The notes under the pieces: generated by a model
What the model saw: the letters and a program-made list of their open reading frames with translations, nothing else
Databases searched by the model: none
What the model was told of the DNA's origin: nothing
Origin: Gottfriedia solisilvae
GTDB taxonomy: Bacteria > Bacillota > Bacilli > Bacillales > Bacillaceae_G
Reading direction: 5' to 3'
Assembly (NCBI RefSeq): GCF_002128405.1
Contig: NZ_NETJ01000002.1
Span: forward strand, 434,001-498,000
Length of the DNA: 64,000 nucleotides
In this document: positions 53,769 to 62,199 of the stretch, piece after piece
How the letters are laid out: the number at the start of each line of letters is the position of its first letter
Position numbering within the stretch: position 1 is the stretch's first letter
Made by a program: the position numbers and the translations under genes

Positions 53769-54231
53769 ATGAAGTTTTTCACAGATGATCTTAATGATAT
53801 AAAAGGTTATTTAGAACAGTTAAAATTGTTAAAAAAAACGCCTTCATAATAAAGTGTTTATGTTCTTTTCAACCGATTCCTTTCACGATGCACACGTTTT
53901 TTCTTTAAATGTTAAGAATAAGTTTAATCCTAATGAGGATGAGGATGAAAAAGATCCTACTTTAATTGAAGCTCATTTATTACATAGTAGCGGTGAGGAA
54001 TACTTGGTTAAATGGGTAGGTGTAAGAAAATTTCTTATGGATTATGATATCCAAAGAAATACTTATGCAGATAGTAATGAAATAGCATTTGATGGTGAAA
54101 GAGGTTTAGATGATTGGATTGTAGATGAAATAACTTCCTATGATAGTGAATACCTTTGTCACGAGATAATACTTGCTTCAGATACATCGATTTTAATTCG
54201 TTGCAAAAATATAGAAATGGAAAAGCTATAA
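53769..54231 (+). pseudogene. Cassette gene frameshifted at an A8 tract
   Basis: ATG 53769 after AAAGGAG reads MKFFTDDLNDIKGYLEQLK then stops at 53847-53849. Dropping one A from the A8 run at 53831-53838 joins it in frame to the 125-residue frame that follows (DSFHDAHVFSLNVKNKF, GEEYLVKWVGVRKFL). The whole would be about 153 residues. The SFHDAHVF stretch resembles YFHDGFIL of the cassette protein at 40982. Function unknown. Confidence 0.7.
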
Positions 54232-54249
54232 ATTTAACTTTTCTTATTC

Positions 54250-54269
54250 AACTAACTGGCGCGTTAGTT
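54250..54269 (+). repeat. Cassette junction J45 (A only)
   Basis: Consensus core; no terminator hairpin. Confidence 0.9.
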
Positions 54270-54385
54270 GAATAAAACTGGGAATCAGATGAATAAATAA
54301 TTGTAAAATTTTAATAATTAATTAACTGCTTTTGATAAGTTATAATTTAATTAATTAAATTGATTTAAAGATTTTGGAGGTAACA

Positions 54386-54511
54386 ATGGAAGTCGAATTA
54401 TCACCTTGGTATGGCATTACAATAATATTAGATATTCTTTTAAAACTTGGAGGAATAGTAGCAATAATCTATTTCCTTTACTTACTTCGTAAGTTAGTCA
54501 ATAAATTATAA
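54386..54511 (+). CDS. Tiny membrane protein (41 aa)
   Basis: ATG after TTGGAGG. One membrane segment (about 11-36), basic end RKLVNKL. Its own terminator follows. Confidence 0.65.
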   Translation: MEVELSPWYGITIILDILLKLGGIVAIIYFLYLLRKLVNKL

Positions 54512-54523
54512 TTTTTAAAAAAA

Positions 54524-54556
54524 GGACAGTCATACAAAATTTGACTGTCTTATTTA
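54524..54556 (+). terminator. Terminator of the tiny membrane protein gene
   Basis: GACAGTCA/TGACTGTC stem followed by TTATTT. Confidence 0.75.
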
Positions 54557-54572
54557 TTATTACTGCTTCTGC

Positions 54573-54592
54573 AACTAACTGGCGCGATAGTT
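54573..54592 (+). repeat. Cassette junction J46 (A only)
   Basis: AACTAACTGGCGCGATAGTT; the ribosome-binding site of the next gene follows after 4 bp. Confidence 0.9.
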
Positions 54593-54606
54593 AAAAAGGA
54601 GGATTT

Positions 54607-54831
54607 ATGAAAATTGAAGAAAAAGATGACATAGTAATAATAGATGGTTTTGAAATTGATGGGTTCATAGATGAAAAACTATGTACGATTTGTAAAGTCA
54701 ATTTAGTTTACTATGAGGATTTTGATGCTTATTTTTGTCCTAAATGTAATTGCTGGACTGAAAAAAAGTGTGGTGATCCAGACTGTCTTTATTGCTTCAA
54801 ACGGCCTGAAAAACCCTTACCACATAAATAG
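54607..54831 (+). CDS. Zinc-ribbon-like small protein (74 aa)
   Basis: CTIC, CPKCNCW and CGDPDCLYC give at least three Cys pairs, a likely zinc ribbon. Start after AAAAGGAGG, only 15 bp from J46, so it lacks room for its own promoter. Function unknown. Confidence 0.75.
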   Translation: MKIEEKDDIVIIDGFEIDGFIDEKLCTICKVNLVYYEDFDAYFCPKCNCWTEKKCGDPDCLYCFKRPEKPLPHK

Positions 54832-54839
54832 ATTAATTC

Positions 54840-54918
54840 AACTAACTGGCGCTTTAGTTTAACAACATAATCGACTATTTAGTCGATTTTTTTATTGCTC
54901 TAAATGGCAGTAAGTGGA
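54840..54918 (+). repeat. Cassette junction J47 (A-hairpin-B)
   Basis: Arm A AACTAACTGGCGCTTTAGTT; perfect hairpin ATCGACT/AGTCGAT (54870-54887) with T-run; arm B CTAAATGGCAGTAAGTGG. Confidence 0.92.
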
Positions 54919-55111
54919 ATAAGGAATGATAATTTAATGATATATATCTTAAACTGAATAGCTCATATTTTGAGCCTTGTCTTTGTGTTACTTATTTATA
55001 TTAATCTTAAAGGATTATCATCAATAATTGTAGAATAAATCAAAATTGAACAAGTTTTATTAAATCTAATTATTGTTATTTATGATTTTTACTCTTAGGG
55101 AGGATTAATAA

Positions 55112-55924
55112 TTGATGGATATAGATAAATTAGATGAATGGTCTAACTTTGCTGAAAAAATGGTTCGTGCGGCTGGTAAAAAGGTCGTTGAACTAAAAAG
55201 AGAATCCCTAGTTGAAATGACTTATAAGAAGGTTGGAGAACTAGTTACATCAGCAGACTTTGCTTCTGACCAAATCATTCGTGATGCAATTGAAAAATGT
55301 TATCCTGAACATCGTATTCTGTCCGAAGAAAATATCACAAAAGAAATTAATAAAGAAACATTTAAAGGTCCTCTTTGGATTGTTGATCCATTAGATGGTA
55401 CCGTAAACTATTCAAAAAACCTTCCTCATTTTGCAATCTCCTTAGCAATTGCTATTGATGGAGTCGTTTGGGTAGGAGTTGTACACTCTCCAGAACTGAA
55501 TATTACTTTTATTGGAATTAGAGGTAGAGGTGCATTTTGCAATGGCGAAAAAATTTCGGTTAACGGAATAAAAGCATTATCGGATGCAGTAATTGGCACA
55601 GGTTTTCCTCATGATAAAAGCCAGATAAAAGAGGCACTTACAAGAGTAAATAAACTTGCCACTCATTGCAGAGATATTCGTCGTTTTGCTGCTCCAACAT
55701 TAGATATATGTTATGTAGCATCAGGATTACTTGATGCACATACTGAAAGTTTAGCACCTTGGGATGTTGCTGCTGCCGGATTAATCGCTCGTGAGGCTGG
55801 AGCAAAAATTGGACATGTGGGAATAGTCTCAGAAAGTACTCCTTTTGAATTAAATGGCGAAGAAATTGTTTATGCTACACCTGGTATCTTTGAAGACCTC
55901 TTAATATTATTACGAAAAAAATAA
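55112..55924 (+). CDS. Inositol monophosphatase family protein
   Basis: 270 residues. SEEN (metal Glu), WIVDPLDGTVNY (metal-binding DPLDGT) and APWDVAAAGLIAREAGA are the family motifs. It should remove phosphate from inositol- or sugar-phosphates or 3'-phosphoadenosine compounds. TTG start after GGGAGG (ATG at 55115 possible). A complete metabolic enzyme, unusual among the small unknown cassettes. Confidence 0.9.
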   Translation: MMDIDKLDEWSNFAEKMVRAAGKKVVELKRESLVEMTYKKVGELVTSADFASDQIIRDAIEKCYPEHRILSEENITKEINKETFKGPLWIVDPLDGTVNYSKNLPHFAISLAIAIDGVVWVGVVHSPELNITFIGIRGRGAFCNGEKISVNGIKALSDAVIGTGFPHDKSQIKEALTRVNKLATHCRDIRRFAAPTLDICYVASGLLDAHTESLAPWDVAAAGLIAREAGAKIGHVGIVSESTPFELNGEEIVYATPGIFEDLLILLRKK

Positions 55925-55944
55925 TAATATATCTTACCTTATTC

Positions 55945-56021
55945 AACTAAATGGCGCGTTAGTTGAAGATTACGAGTTGCTTGCAGCTCGTTTTTTATTG
56001 TCAGTAAATAGGATAATAGTG
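55945..56021 (+). repeat. Cassette junction J48 (A-hairpin-B)
   Basis: Arm A AACTAAATGGCGCGTTAGTT; hairpin CGAGTTGC/GCAGCTCG; arm B degenerate. Confidence 0.88.
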
Positions 56022-56105
56022 AAATAAGAACACTGTGAATTAGTGGATATATAATTTAAAATTGACTTATGTAACTTTCGACTAAATAAGGGAGTGAAGT
56101 TGTGA

Positions 56106-56711
56106 ATGCAAAATGAGCTAAAGCAAATAATCAAAGAAATAATAGCACCTCTGTTTAAGCAAAATGGCTTTAAAAAGAAAGCAAATAACTTCGCAAAGAT
56201 TTTTCCGGAATTTGCATGGACAGTTAACATCCAGTCCTCCAAGTGGAATTCAGAGGATGAAGTGGAGTTCACCATTAACACAGGAATATATAATGAAAAA
56301 TTATTTCGAGCAATAAACGAATGGGAACCGTCGAATTTTCCAATGGAAGTAGAATCTGTATTAAGGATTCGAATTAATGAATTAAAAAATTCATCACAGA
56401 ATTGGTATAAACTCTCTAAGGCTACCAATTTAGATGAAGTAAAAAAGCAGGTTGAAAAAGACATACAAAACGTGATTCTTCCGTATTTTGAACAATTTAA
56501 AACTATAGAAGATGTCATTAGAGGATTAGAAAATAAAGAGGAACTTGGATTATATGAAAATCCGCATTACCTGACAATTCTATATGAAATATACGGTGAG
56601 CATGATAGAGCCCAAAGAAGAATAAATGAAGTATATGCAAAAACAAAAGATCATTTACAAAAGGAATTCATAATTGAACTTGCTAATAGGTTAGGATTAA
56701 ACGTTAATTGA
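56106..56711 (+). CDS. DUF4304-like protein
   Basis: 201 residues. IIAPLFKQNGFKKKANNFAK and WTVNIQSSKWNSEDEVEFT match the N-terminal pattern of DUF4304. Function unknown. Start near GGGAGTG. Confidence 0.75.
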   Translation: MQNELKQIIKEIIAPLFKQNGFKKKANNFAKIFPEFAWTVNIQSSKWNSEDEVEFTINTGIYNEKLFRAINEWEPSNFPMEVESVLRIRINELKNSSQNWYKLSKATNLDEVKKQVEKDIQNVILPYFEQFKTIEDVIRGLENKEELGLYENPHYLTILYEIYGEHDRAQRRINEVYAKTKDHLQKEFIIELANRLGLNVN

Positions 56712-56736
56712 TTTAAATGTTCTAATTTCCTTGTAC

Positions 56737-56795
56737 AACTAACTGGCGCGATAGTTGCATAACGATTGGGAGTCGATAATCGACAACTTTGTTTA
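56737..56795 (+). repeat. Cassette junction J49 (A-hairpin)
   Basis: Arm A AACTAACTGGCGCGATAGTT; hairpin GTCGATAATCGAC (56772-56784); no arm B. Confidence 0.88.
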
Positions 56796-56823
56796 ATTAG
56801 TACACCAACTCAGGAGGATTAGT

Positions 56824-57231
56824 ATGGATTTGAAATGGTATTTATTTGAACATAGTTATTTGACAGGCATTAATATCGATCCTGTGGGGTGTTCACTAAC
56901 ACTTCATATTGATGCCAAAATAACATATGATCACCCTAATGGAAGAGAAAGTAACGAAGCAAATTTTGAAGAAATAACGATCCGCTTTGTAGGTGTACAA
57001 TATTTAAGAATGGTTAATAGTTTAAATTTACTTACAAATCCAAACGATGACCTTGGAAGTATTGAGGAATTTGAATTAAAAAGAACAAATTCACAAAGTA
57101 GTAGCTTAGATGTTGTTGAGAAAAAAATAATGATTTCAAATTCAAAAAAACTATCTTTTCTCAACTTTGTTTCTGAATTGATAACTTTTGAAATTGGATT
57201 TGAAAAATACATTGTTTTATTAAGAGAATAA
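56824..57231 (+). CDS. Cassette protein of unknown function (135 aa)
   Basis: Soluble, beta-rich (CSLTLHIDAKITYDHPNG, ITIRFVGVQYLRM). Start after CAGGAGG. No family recognised. Confidence 0.65.
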   Translation: MDLKWYLFEHSYLTGINIDPVGCSLTLHIDAKITYDHPNGRESNEANFEEITIRFVGVQYLRMVNSLNLLTNPNDDLGSIEEFELKRTNSQSSSLDVVEKKIMISNSKKLSFLNFVSELITFEIGFEKYIVLLRE

Positions 57232-57243
57232 TTGTTCTAATTC

Positions 57244-57324
57244 AACTAACGAGGGCGTTAGTTGAATAACGATGGGCTGCTTCGGTGGTCCATTTTTTAT
57301 TGCGCTAAATGGCAGGTTAAGTTG
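57244..57324 (+). repeat. Cassette junction J50 (A-hairpin-B, GAGGGC variant)
   Basis: Arm A AACTAACGAGGGCGTTAGTT; hairpin GGGCTGCTTCGGTGGTCC; arm B CTAAATGGCAGGTT. Confidence 0.9.
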
Positions 57325-57342
57325 AATAAGGAATGATATAAT
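57314..57342 (+). promoter_or_regulatory. Arm-B-linked promoter
   Basis: TGATATAAT with TATAAT at 57337-57342, 12 bp after arm B. Confidence 0.6.
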
Positions 57343-57437
57343 TTATGCAAATTATGAAGATACTTTTTATAGTCGAGGCAGTTTACCAGCAGTTGTTTGT
57401 CCCTTACCAAACTAGTAACTAAAATCGGGGTGTTCGA

Positions 57438-57902
57438 ATGAAAAAGTATAAAGGCGTTGTTAAAGATAATGTTTTTGAACAATTTTCGGAGATTTGTGGG
57501 AAAGATTTATACAATCATGCGTTTAATACATTAAGTATCGAACAATACATTTCAGTTGGGAATATTTTATGGCCAGAAGTGATAGAAATAGATGGTTATA
57601 TCTTTATTTCAGAATTTTATAAATCTAACGCTAGTAATATTGAAGAGTTGGAAGAACGTTTCTCTAAAGACCGAAAGCAAATTGAAATGTACGTTAATAG
57701 TTGGTCATTAATTGAATTTGCATCAGGTACAACCGATGAATCATTAAATAATGATAATTTATTCGGAGAATTTTCTGATTTGATCAAGTTTTTTTGGACG
57801 ATGAGGTTTAATCAACTCTTTCCGGATAAAGAGATTGTAGTTGAAGTCGGATACGCTATTATGGGTGAAAGTGGAGAAACAATTACTGTTTATCAAAATT
57901 AG
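57438..57902 (+). CDS. Cassette protein of unknown function (154 aa)
   Basis: Soluble; start after GGGGTG. IEQYISVGNILWPEVIEIDGYIF and FFWTMRFNQLFPDKE are notable. No family recognised. Confidence 0.65.
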   Translation: MKKYKGVVKDNVFEQFSEICGKDLYNHAFNTLSIEQYISVGNILWPEVIEIDGYIFISEFYKSNASNIEELEERFSKDRKQIEMYVNSWSLIEFASGTTDESLNNDNLFGEFSDLIKFFWTMRFNQLFPDKEIVVEVGYAIMGESGETITVYQN

Positions 57903-57930
57903 TACGTAAAAACTTGCGATATCATTATGT

Positions 57931-57950
57931 AACTAACTGGCGCGTTAGTT
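57931..57950 (+). repeat. Cassette junction J51 (A only)
   Basis: Consensus core; next gene 59 bp later, no terminator. Confidence 0.9.
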
Positions 57951-58008
57951 GAACAATGTTAAAGAAAAGATTAACCGTAGAAAGCCATAACCTAAGGAGG
58001 AGTTACTT

Positions 58009-58370
58009 ATGAAATTTATGATGGTTGTAAAGGCTTCAAAGGATTCTGAAGCAGGGACAATGCCAAGTGAGCAAATGGATCTGATGTTTGCTGCGATGAA
58101 GAAATATAATGAAGAACTGAAGAAAGCCGGAGTTCTGGTGTCAGTTGGTGGACTCCATCCAAGCTCTAACGGTATTCGTATTACTTACCCTGTTCCTGGA
58201 GAACCGCCGACCATTACAGAGGGGCCATTCCCTGAAGTCAATGAGTTGATTGCAGGATACTGTTCATAAATGTGGAATCTCGTGAGGAAGCCATCAAATG
58301 GGCGATGCGCGCGCCAGATCCACATGGTCTTGGAGAAGGACAGATTGAGCTTCGCCAAGTATTCGAATAG
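58009..58370 (+). pseudogene. YCII-related (DGPF-domain) protein with frameshift
   Basis: KFMMVVKASKDSEAG, GGLHPSSNGIRITYPV and TEGPFPEVNELIAGY are YCII/DGPF family. The frame stops at 58269, but one base away it continues as NVESREEAIKWAMRAPDPHG to a stop at 58368-58370, the normal family C-terminus. A single deletion near 58260 explains it. The DNA is richer in GC than its neighbours (GGGCGATGCGCGCGCC), suggesting recent arrival. Confidence 0.8.
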
Positions 58371-58504
58371 ACCGATATGCTAAACATTGGATTATCAAGG
58401 ATTCAAAAGAAGTGATTCTAATCATACATAAAGCTAGCAATTAAAGATTTAAATCAATAAGAATTACGGCTAGGGATCCTGTTGTCTGTGAAGTATTCTA
58501 CTTA

Positions 58505-58524
58505 AACTAACTGGCGCGTTAGTT
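58505..58524 (+). repeat. Cassette junction J52 (A only)
   Basis: Consensus core; no terminator. Confidence 0.9.
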
Positions 58525-58631
58525 CTATAAAGTCCACCGCTTGTATAACTAAATTTAACAACTATAAACACTAATACTGATTTATAAATTAATTAAAGAC
58601 CGATATAAGGGGAGAAGAAGGAGAATAAATT

Positions 58632-58862
58632 ATGACAGAAAAATCCAAAGTAGCTTTGGCTGAAAAAATATTAAGTAAGCACAAAGAGTTGGAAGAGTTG
58701 AAAATTGGTCTTTATGGTACAGAAATTAAATATAAAGGTTCTTATACAATTGTAGACCGTATAGAAGGTTTAGATGTTAGACTGTATGTTCAAGAAGAAG
58801 ATGGAGGTCTATCAAACTATATTAAGATACCGCTTCAAGACCTACTTCCATATTTAAATTGA
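58632..58862 (+). CDS. Cassette protein of unknown function (76 aa)
   Basis: Soluble; start after AGAAGGAG. Helix then beta pattern. No family recognised. Confidence 0.65.
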   Translation: MTEKSKVALAEKILSKHKELEELKIGLYGTEIKYKGSYTIVDRIEGLDVRLYVQEEDGGLSNYIKIPLQDLLPYLN

Positions 58863-58947
58863 TATACCCAATTGCACTTTCGGTAATCCGTCAAAATTCG
58901 TAGGAAACGCTCCATTTAGTATTATAAGGAGATCAATATTCTTATGT

Positions 58948-59027
58948 AACTAACTGGCGCGTTAGTTGAAGATCAATAGCAGCCATGAGCTGCTATTTTA
59001 TTTAGGAATTTGGCTGTTTAACTTTAC
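58948..59027 (+). repeat. Cassette junction J53 (A-hairpin-B)
   Basis: Arm A consensus; hairpin ATAGCAGC/GCTGCTAT (58976-58996); arm B with TTGGCTGTTTAACTT. Confidence 0.9.
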
Positions 59028-59120
59028 AAGTATTAGATTGTTGTTCTAGGTCTGCGATATTATACTAAAACAAAATAATAATTGAGTCTTCGATTTATAG
59101 GGTAATAACAGGAGGATGAA

Positions 59121-59576
59121 ATGAATAAGTACGAGGATATAAAAAGAATAATAGCTGAAGCTGGGAATTCAGTTGATTTTGCAGACTACGGAGATGGAAT
59201 TTCAGAAGAATGGATAATAAAAGCGGAAGATCGTTTGGGTTTTAATCTCCCAAATTCATACAAATGGTGGTTAAGTAACTATAGCGGGGGAGAAATCTTT
59301 GGTGAGGAGATATTTAGCATTTATGAACAAGATTTTGATACCGTTGTTGGTGGAGATATAGTGTATATGTATGAATTAAATAAGAAAAACAAATATTTCG
59401 ATGATGATAAAGTTGTAATATGTGAATCAAGTGATGATATTTTTTATTTTGATCTATCAATAAGTTTAGAAGAAGATGAGAACGAAATACCAATCTATTC
59501 CTTAAACAATAATAAAAAATATGCAGATGATTTTATCGAATTTTTAAAGAAAAGGATCACAGCAAATAACCAATAG
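59121..59576 (+). CDS. SMI1/KNR4 (SUKH) family protein
   Basis: 151 residues. WIIKAEDRLGFNLPNSYKWWL, NYSGGEIFGEEIFSIYE and VVGGDIVYMYELNKK are SUKH motifs. Second SUKH cassette in the array, unrelated in detail to the first. Start after CAGGAGG. Confidence 0.9.
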   Translation: MNKYEDIKRIIAEAGNSVDFADYGDGISEEWIIKAEDRLGFNLPNSYKWWLSNYSGGEIFGEEIFSIYEQDFDTVVGGDIVYMYELNKKNKYFDDDKVVICESSDDIFYFDLSISLEEDENEIPIYSLNNNKKYADDFIEFLKKRITANNQ

Positions 59577-59628
59577 ATCTTTACCGTATTAATGAATGAA
59601 ACTGACATTATGTCGGTTTTCCTTATTG

Positions 59629-59707
59629 AACTAACGGATGCGTTAGTTGAAGATTAAGAGCAGCCAATTGGCTGCTTTTTTATTTAAGTATTTCGCAGAT
59701 TAGTTGG
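59629..59707 (+). repeat. Cassette junction J54 (A-hairpin-B, GGATGC variant)
   Basis: Arm A AACTAACGGATGCGTTAGTT; perfect hairpin GCAGCC/GGCTGC (59660-59675); arm B TATTTCGCAGATTAGTTGG. Confidence 0.9.
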
Positions 59708-59826
59708 ATAAGAAATGATAAACTAAATATAAAAATAAACACTAATCATATGGTGCATAGAATTAAGCAAATGAATTATTATGATTAATCCACATACATA
59801 TTAAACTTAAAAGGGGTCACATATTT

Positions 59827-60549
59827 ATGTTAGAAACTCAAATTATTATTGGAATTCCTGGTAATTGGAAGAATAGAACTGAAATAATTCAGTCAGTTGT
59901 TTCTAAAAGTGAAGGTTATTTGATGGCTGGTAATATCATTCATAACTCACAAAAAAACATTGGATTTCAAGTTGAAGTCTATGATCATGATCCAAATCTA
60001 AAGGAAGCATTTATATATGCAAGTAGAGATACTTTTCAACATACTTTACTAGATAATATTGAACACCATACCTTTACCATTTATATAATTGCAGATGCAA
60101 AAAGTATAGAGGATGTGAAAGAGGTTGTAGATGTAGGGGTTGGCTTATTAAAAGCAGGCGGATTAGCAGTTAAAATTGAGTCTTCTGGTGTTGCTTACAC
60201 AAAAGAGGATTGGAACGAACTTCATTCGAATAAAGATATATTTCCTCTCTATTCACATTTTGTCACTCTCATTGGGGAAAATGAGTGTTATTTCTCATGT
60301 GGTATGAAGGCATTTGGTCTTCCAGACGTTGTAATTTCGTCTACTATTGACCCTGAAGAAGCAGCCGACATTTTAAATAATTTTAATCTCTATAATATAG
60401 TTGAGAATCCCACTTTTAATAATGGAGAAACATTTAGTGTCGGCGAAGATACACCTGTATTAAAGATAACCGCAGTTAATGATTTTAGATATGATGAAGT
60501 GGATTTGTTTTATAACCCATTTGGATTGTTAGAATTAAAGCCAATATAA
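59827..60549 (+). CDS. DUF4261-like protein
   Basis: 240 residues. Soluble alpha/beta protein; IIIGIPGNWKNRTEII at the start, GGLAVKIESSGVAYTKEDW and YNPFGLLELKP fit DUF4261 as I recall it. Function unknown; relatives occur with toxin-immunity loci. Confidence 0.72.
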   Translation: MLETQIIIGIPGNWKNRTEIIQSVVSKSEGYLMAGNIIHNSQKNIGFQVEVYDHDPNLKEAFIYASRDTFQHTLLDNIEHHTFTIYIIADAKSIEDVKEVVDVGVGLLKAGGLAVKIESSGVAYTKEDWNELHSNKDIFPLYSHFVTLIGENECYFSCGMKAFGLPDVVISSTIDPEEAADILNNFNLYNIVENPTFNNGETFSVGEDTPVLKITAVNDFRYDEVDLFYNPFGLLELKPI

Positions 60550-60576
60550 ATAAAATAATTAATATATTTCTTATGT

Positions 60577-60653
60577 AACTAACTGGCGCTTTAGTTGAAC
60601 AAAATGATCGGCTGTATAGTCGATTTTTTTTTTGTACTAATGACAGTTTAGTT
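60577..60653 (+). repeat. Cassette junction J55 (A-hairpin-B)
   Basis: Arm A AACTAACTGGCGCTTTAGTT; hairpin ATCGGCT/AGTCGAT (60607-60624) with T-run; arm B ACTAATGACAGTTTAGTT. Confidence 0.92.
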
Positions 60654-60704
60654 GTAAGAAATGATAAAATATAAAGATAAAAATATTATTAATAGGAGTA
60701 ATAC

Positions 60705-60968
60705 ATGAAAAAGCATACTTGTCCGTGTTGTGGGTATAAATCATTAACGGAGCGGAATGAATATGAATCATGTCAAGTCTGTATGTGGATGGACGATGAC
60801 ATCCAGGAGGATAAGCCTTATACAAGTAGAGGTGCTAATCAAGAAACACTAGTAGAAGCTCAAAAGAATTTTATTGAAATAGGCAGAGCCTCTAAAACAT
60901 TATTTCCTTCACATATTCCGCCATTAACAAAATATGAAAAAGATAAAAATTGGAAACCTTTAGATTAA
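60705..60968 (+). CDS. CPCC family cysteine-rich protein
   Basis: 87 residues. HTCPCCGYKSL and ESCQVCMWMDDDIQ form the CPCC-type zinc-binding motif; the tail (NWKPLD) is family-like. Role unknown, often found among immunity-like genes. Start after ATAGGAG. Confidence 0.85.
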   Translation: MKKHTCPCCGYKSLTERNEYESCQVCMWMDDDIQEDKPYTSRGANQETLVEAQKNFIEIGRASKTLFPSHIPPLTKYEKDKNWKPLD

Positions 60969-61033
60969 TATAAATGTGTTACCAAACATGCATATGTTAT
61001 TAATTAAAGGTACAAATTTTAATAGACTTATAC

Positions 61034-61108
61034 AACTAACTGGCGCTTTAGTTGAATAATAAAGTCTGTTTTAGGGCCTTTTTATTATACTAACTGGCAG
61101 GAGAGTTA
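61034..61108 (+). repeat. Cassette junction J56 (A-hairpin-B)
   Basis: Arm A AACTAACTGGCGCTTTAGTT; weak hairpin AAGTC/GGCCTT; arm B ACTAACTGGCAGGAGAGTT, close to arm A. Confidence 0.9.
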
Positions 61109-61186
61109 AACAAGGAATTAAGAGAAGATTAAAGAATATATAAGTTATATGAAGCAAAAAAGATGAAAATTAGGGGAGACAAATTT

Positions 61187-61360
61187 ATGTTTCAAACATT
61201 TGGTTTTTCTATTGTTTTTGCGATTATTTATATGCTAGTTACACTAAATTTAGGTGAAATTGCAGATAAAGATACAGTTACTCAACTAAATTTCGGATTA
61301 ATAATTGGTACATTAATATGGATAGGAATAAAAATAACAAATAAATGGGATAAATCTTAG
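61187..61360 (+). CDS. Small membrane protein (57 aa)
   Basis: ATG 61187 after AGGGGAG. Two hydrophobic segments (about 4-20 and 34-49). Function unknown. Confidence 0.66.
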   Translation: MFQTFGFSIVFAIIYMLVTLNLGEIADKDTVTQLNFGLIIGTLIWIGIKITNKWDKS

Positions 61361-61392
61361 TTAACATAAAACGATTTTAATTCTACTTATTC

Positions 61393-61469
61393 AACTAACT
61401 GGCGCGTTAGTTGTACAATGCTGGACTACTTCTGTAGTCCTTTTTATGTTCTAACTGCGAGAATAATTT
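61393..61469 (+). repeat. Cassette junction J57 (A-hairpin-B)
   Basis: Arm A consensus; perfect hairpin GGACTAC/GTAGTCC (61423-61440); arm B CTAACTGCGAGAATAATT. Confidence 0.9.
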
Positions 61470-61533
61470 AAAAGTAAAAGTAGTAAACAGGTGTATAATA
61501 GTTTGAAATAATTTTACAAGATTGGAGAGAAAC

Positions 61534-62013
61534 TTGACATATCATATTAGAGTAAGAGCAGGGGCCGTTATTTTAGAAAATAATTCAATTCTCTTAATTG
61601 AATATAATGATGAAAATGGATTGCATTATAATTTGCCAGGGGGTGGAGTTAATCCAAATGAAACAATTTTAGAAGCAGCTCGAAGAGAAGCAAAAGAAGA
61701 AGCCTCAATTGATGTAGAAGTAGGTTCGTTAGCTTTTGTATACGAGTATTCTCCTCATTTAAATGCAAATAAATATGGAAAGACAAATTCATTACAACTA
61801 ATGTTTGAATGCAAATTAAAAGATGGTTTTATTCCAAAGATGCCTAAAAACCCCGACTCGAACCAAACTGGTGTTAAGTGGGTACCATTATCTGAATTAA
61901 ATAATGTAGTATTGTATCCTAACATTCGAAAACACATAATTGATTATGCAGAAAACAAAAAAAATATCGAAATAATTGAAGAACATTCGTTAGAAGAATA
62001 CGTTTTAAAATAA
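61534..62013 (+). CDS. NUDIX hydrolase
   Basis: 159 residues from TTG 61534 (after TTGGAGAG). Nudix box from Gly37: Glu43, Arg51-Glu52, Glu55-Glu56, with the final Gly replaced by Ser (EEAS). Substrate unknown. An in-frame TTG at 61522 overlaps the ribosome-binding site. Confidence 0.88.
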   Translation: MTYHIRVRAGAVILENNSILLIEYNDENGLHYNLPGGGVNPNETILEAARREAKEEASIDVEVGSLAFVYEYSPHLNANKYGKTNSLQLMFECKLKDGFIPKMPKNPDSNQTGVKWVPLSELNNVVLYPNIRKHIIDYAENKKNIEIIEEHSLEEYVLK

Positions 62014-62023
62014 ATTCTTATTG

Positions 62024-62100
62024 AACTAACTGGCGAGTTAGTTGAACAAAACTATCGAGCTGAGAGATCAGCTCCTATTTCACTATTTGGCAGTGTAGTT
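62024..62100 (+). repeat. Cassette junction J58 (A-hairpin-B)
   Basis: Arm A AACTAACTGGCGAGTTAGTT; perfect hairpin GAGCTGA/TCAGCTC (62057-62074); arm B ACTATTTGGCAGTGTAGTT. Confidence 0.92.
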
Positions 62101-62119
62101 GAACAAGGAGTGATATAAT
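62091..62119 (+). promoter_or_regulatory. Arm-B-linked promoter
   Basis: TGATATAAT with TATAAT at 62114-62119, 13 bp after arm B. Confidence 0.6.
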
Positions 62120-62199
62120 ATCAAGTAAAAAAGAAATTATAGTTTTTGTGTTATTAGCCAAATAAGTAAATAAGATGTTAATAAAATAGGGGTGTTTAT

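Noticed and set aside
55970-56518. Minus-strand frame of 182 codons opposite the DUF4304-like gene
   Set aside because: Its product has no family features, it runs through junction hairpin DNA, and the plus-strand gene has proper start and family motifs.
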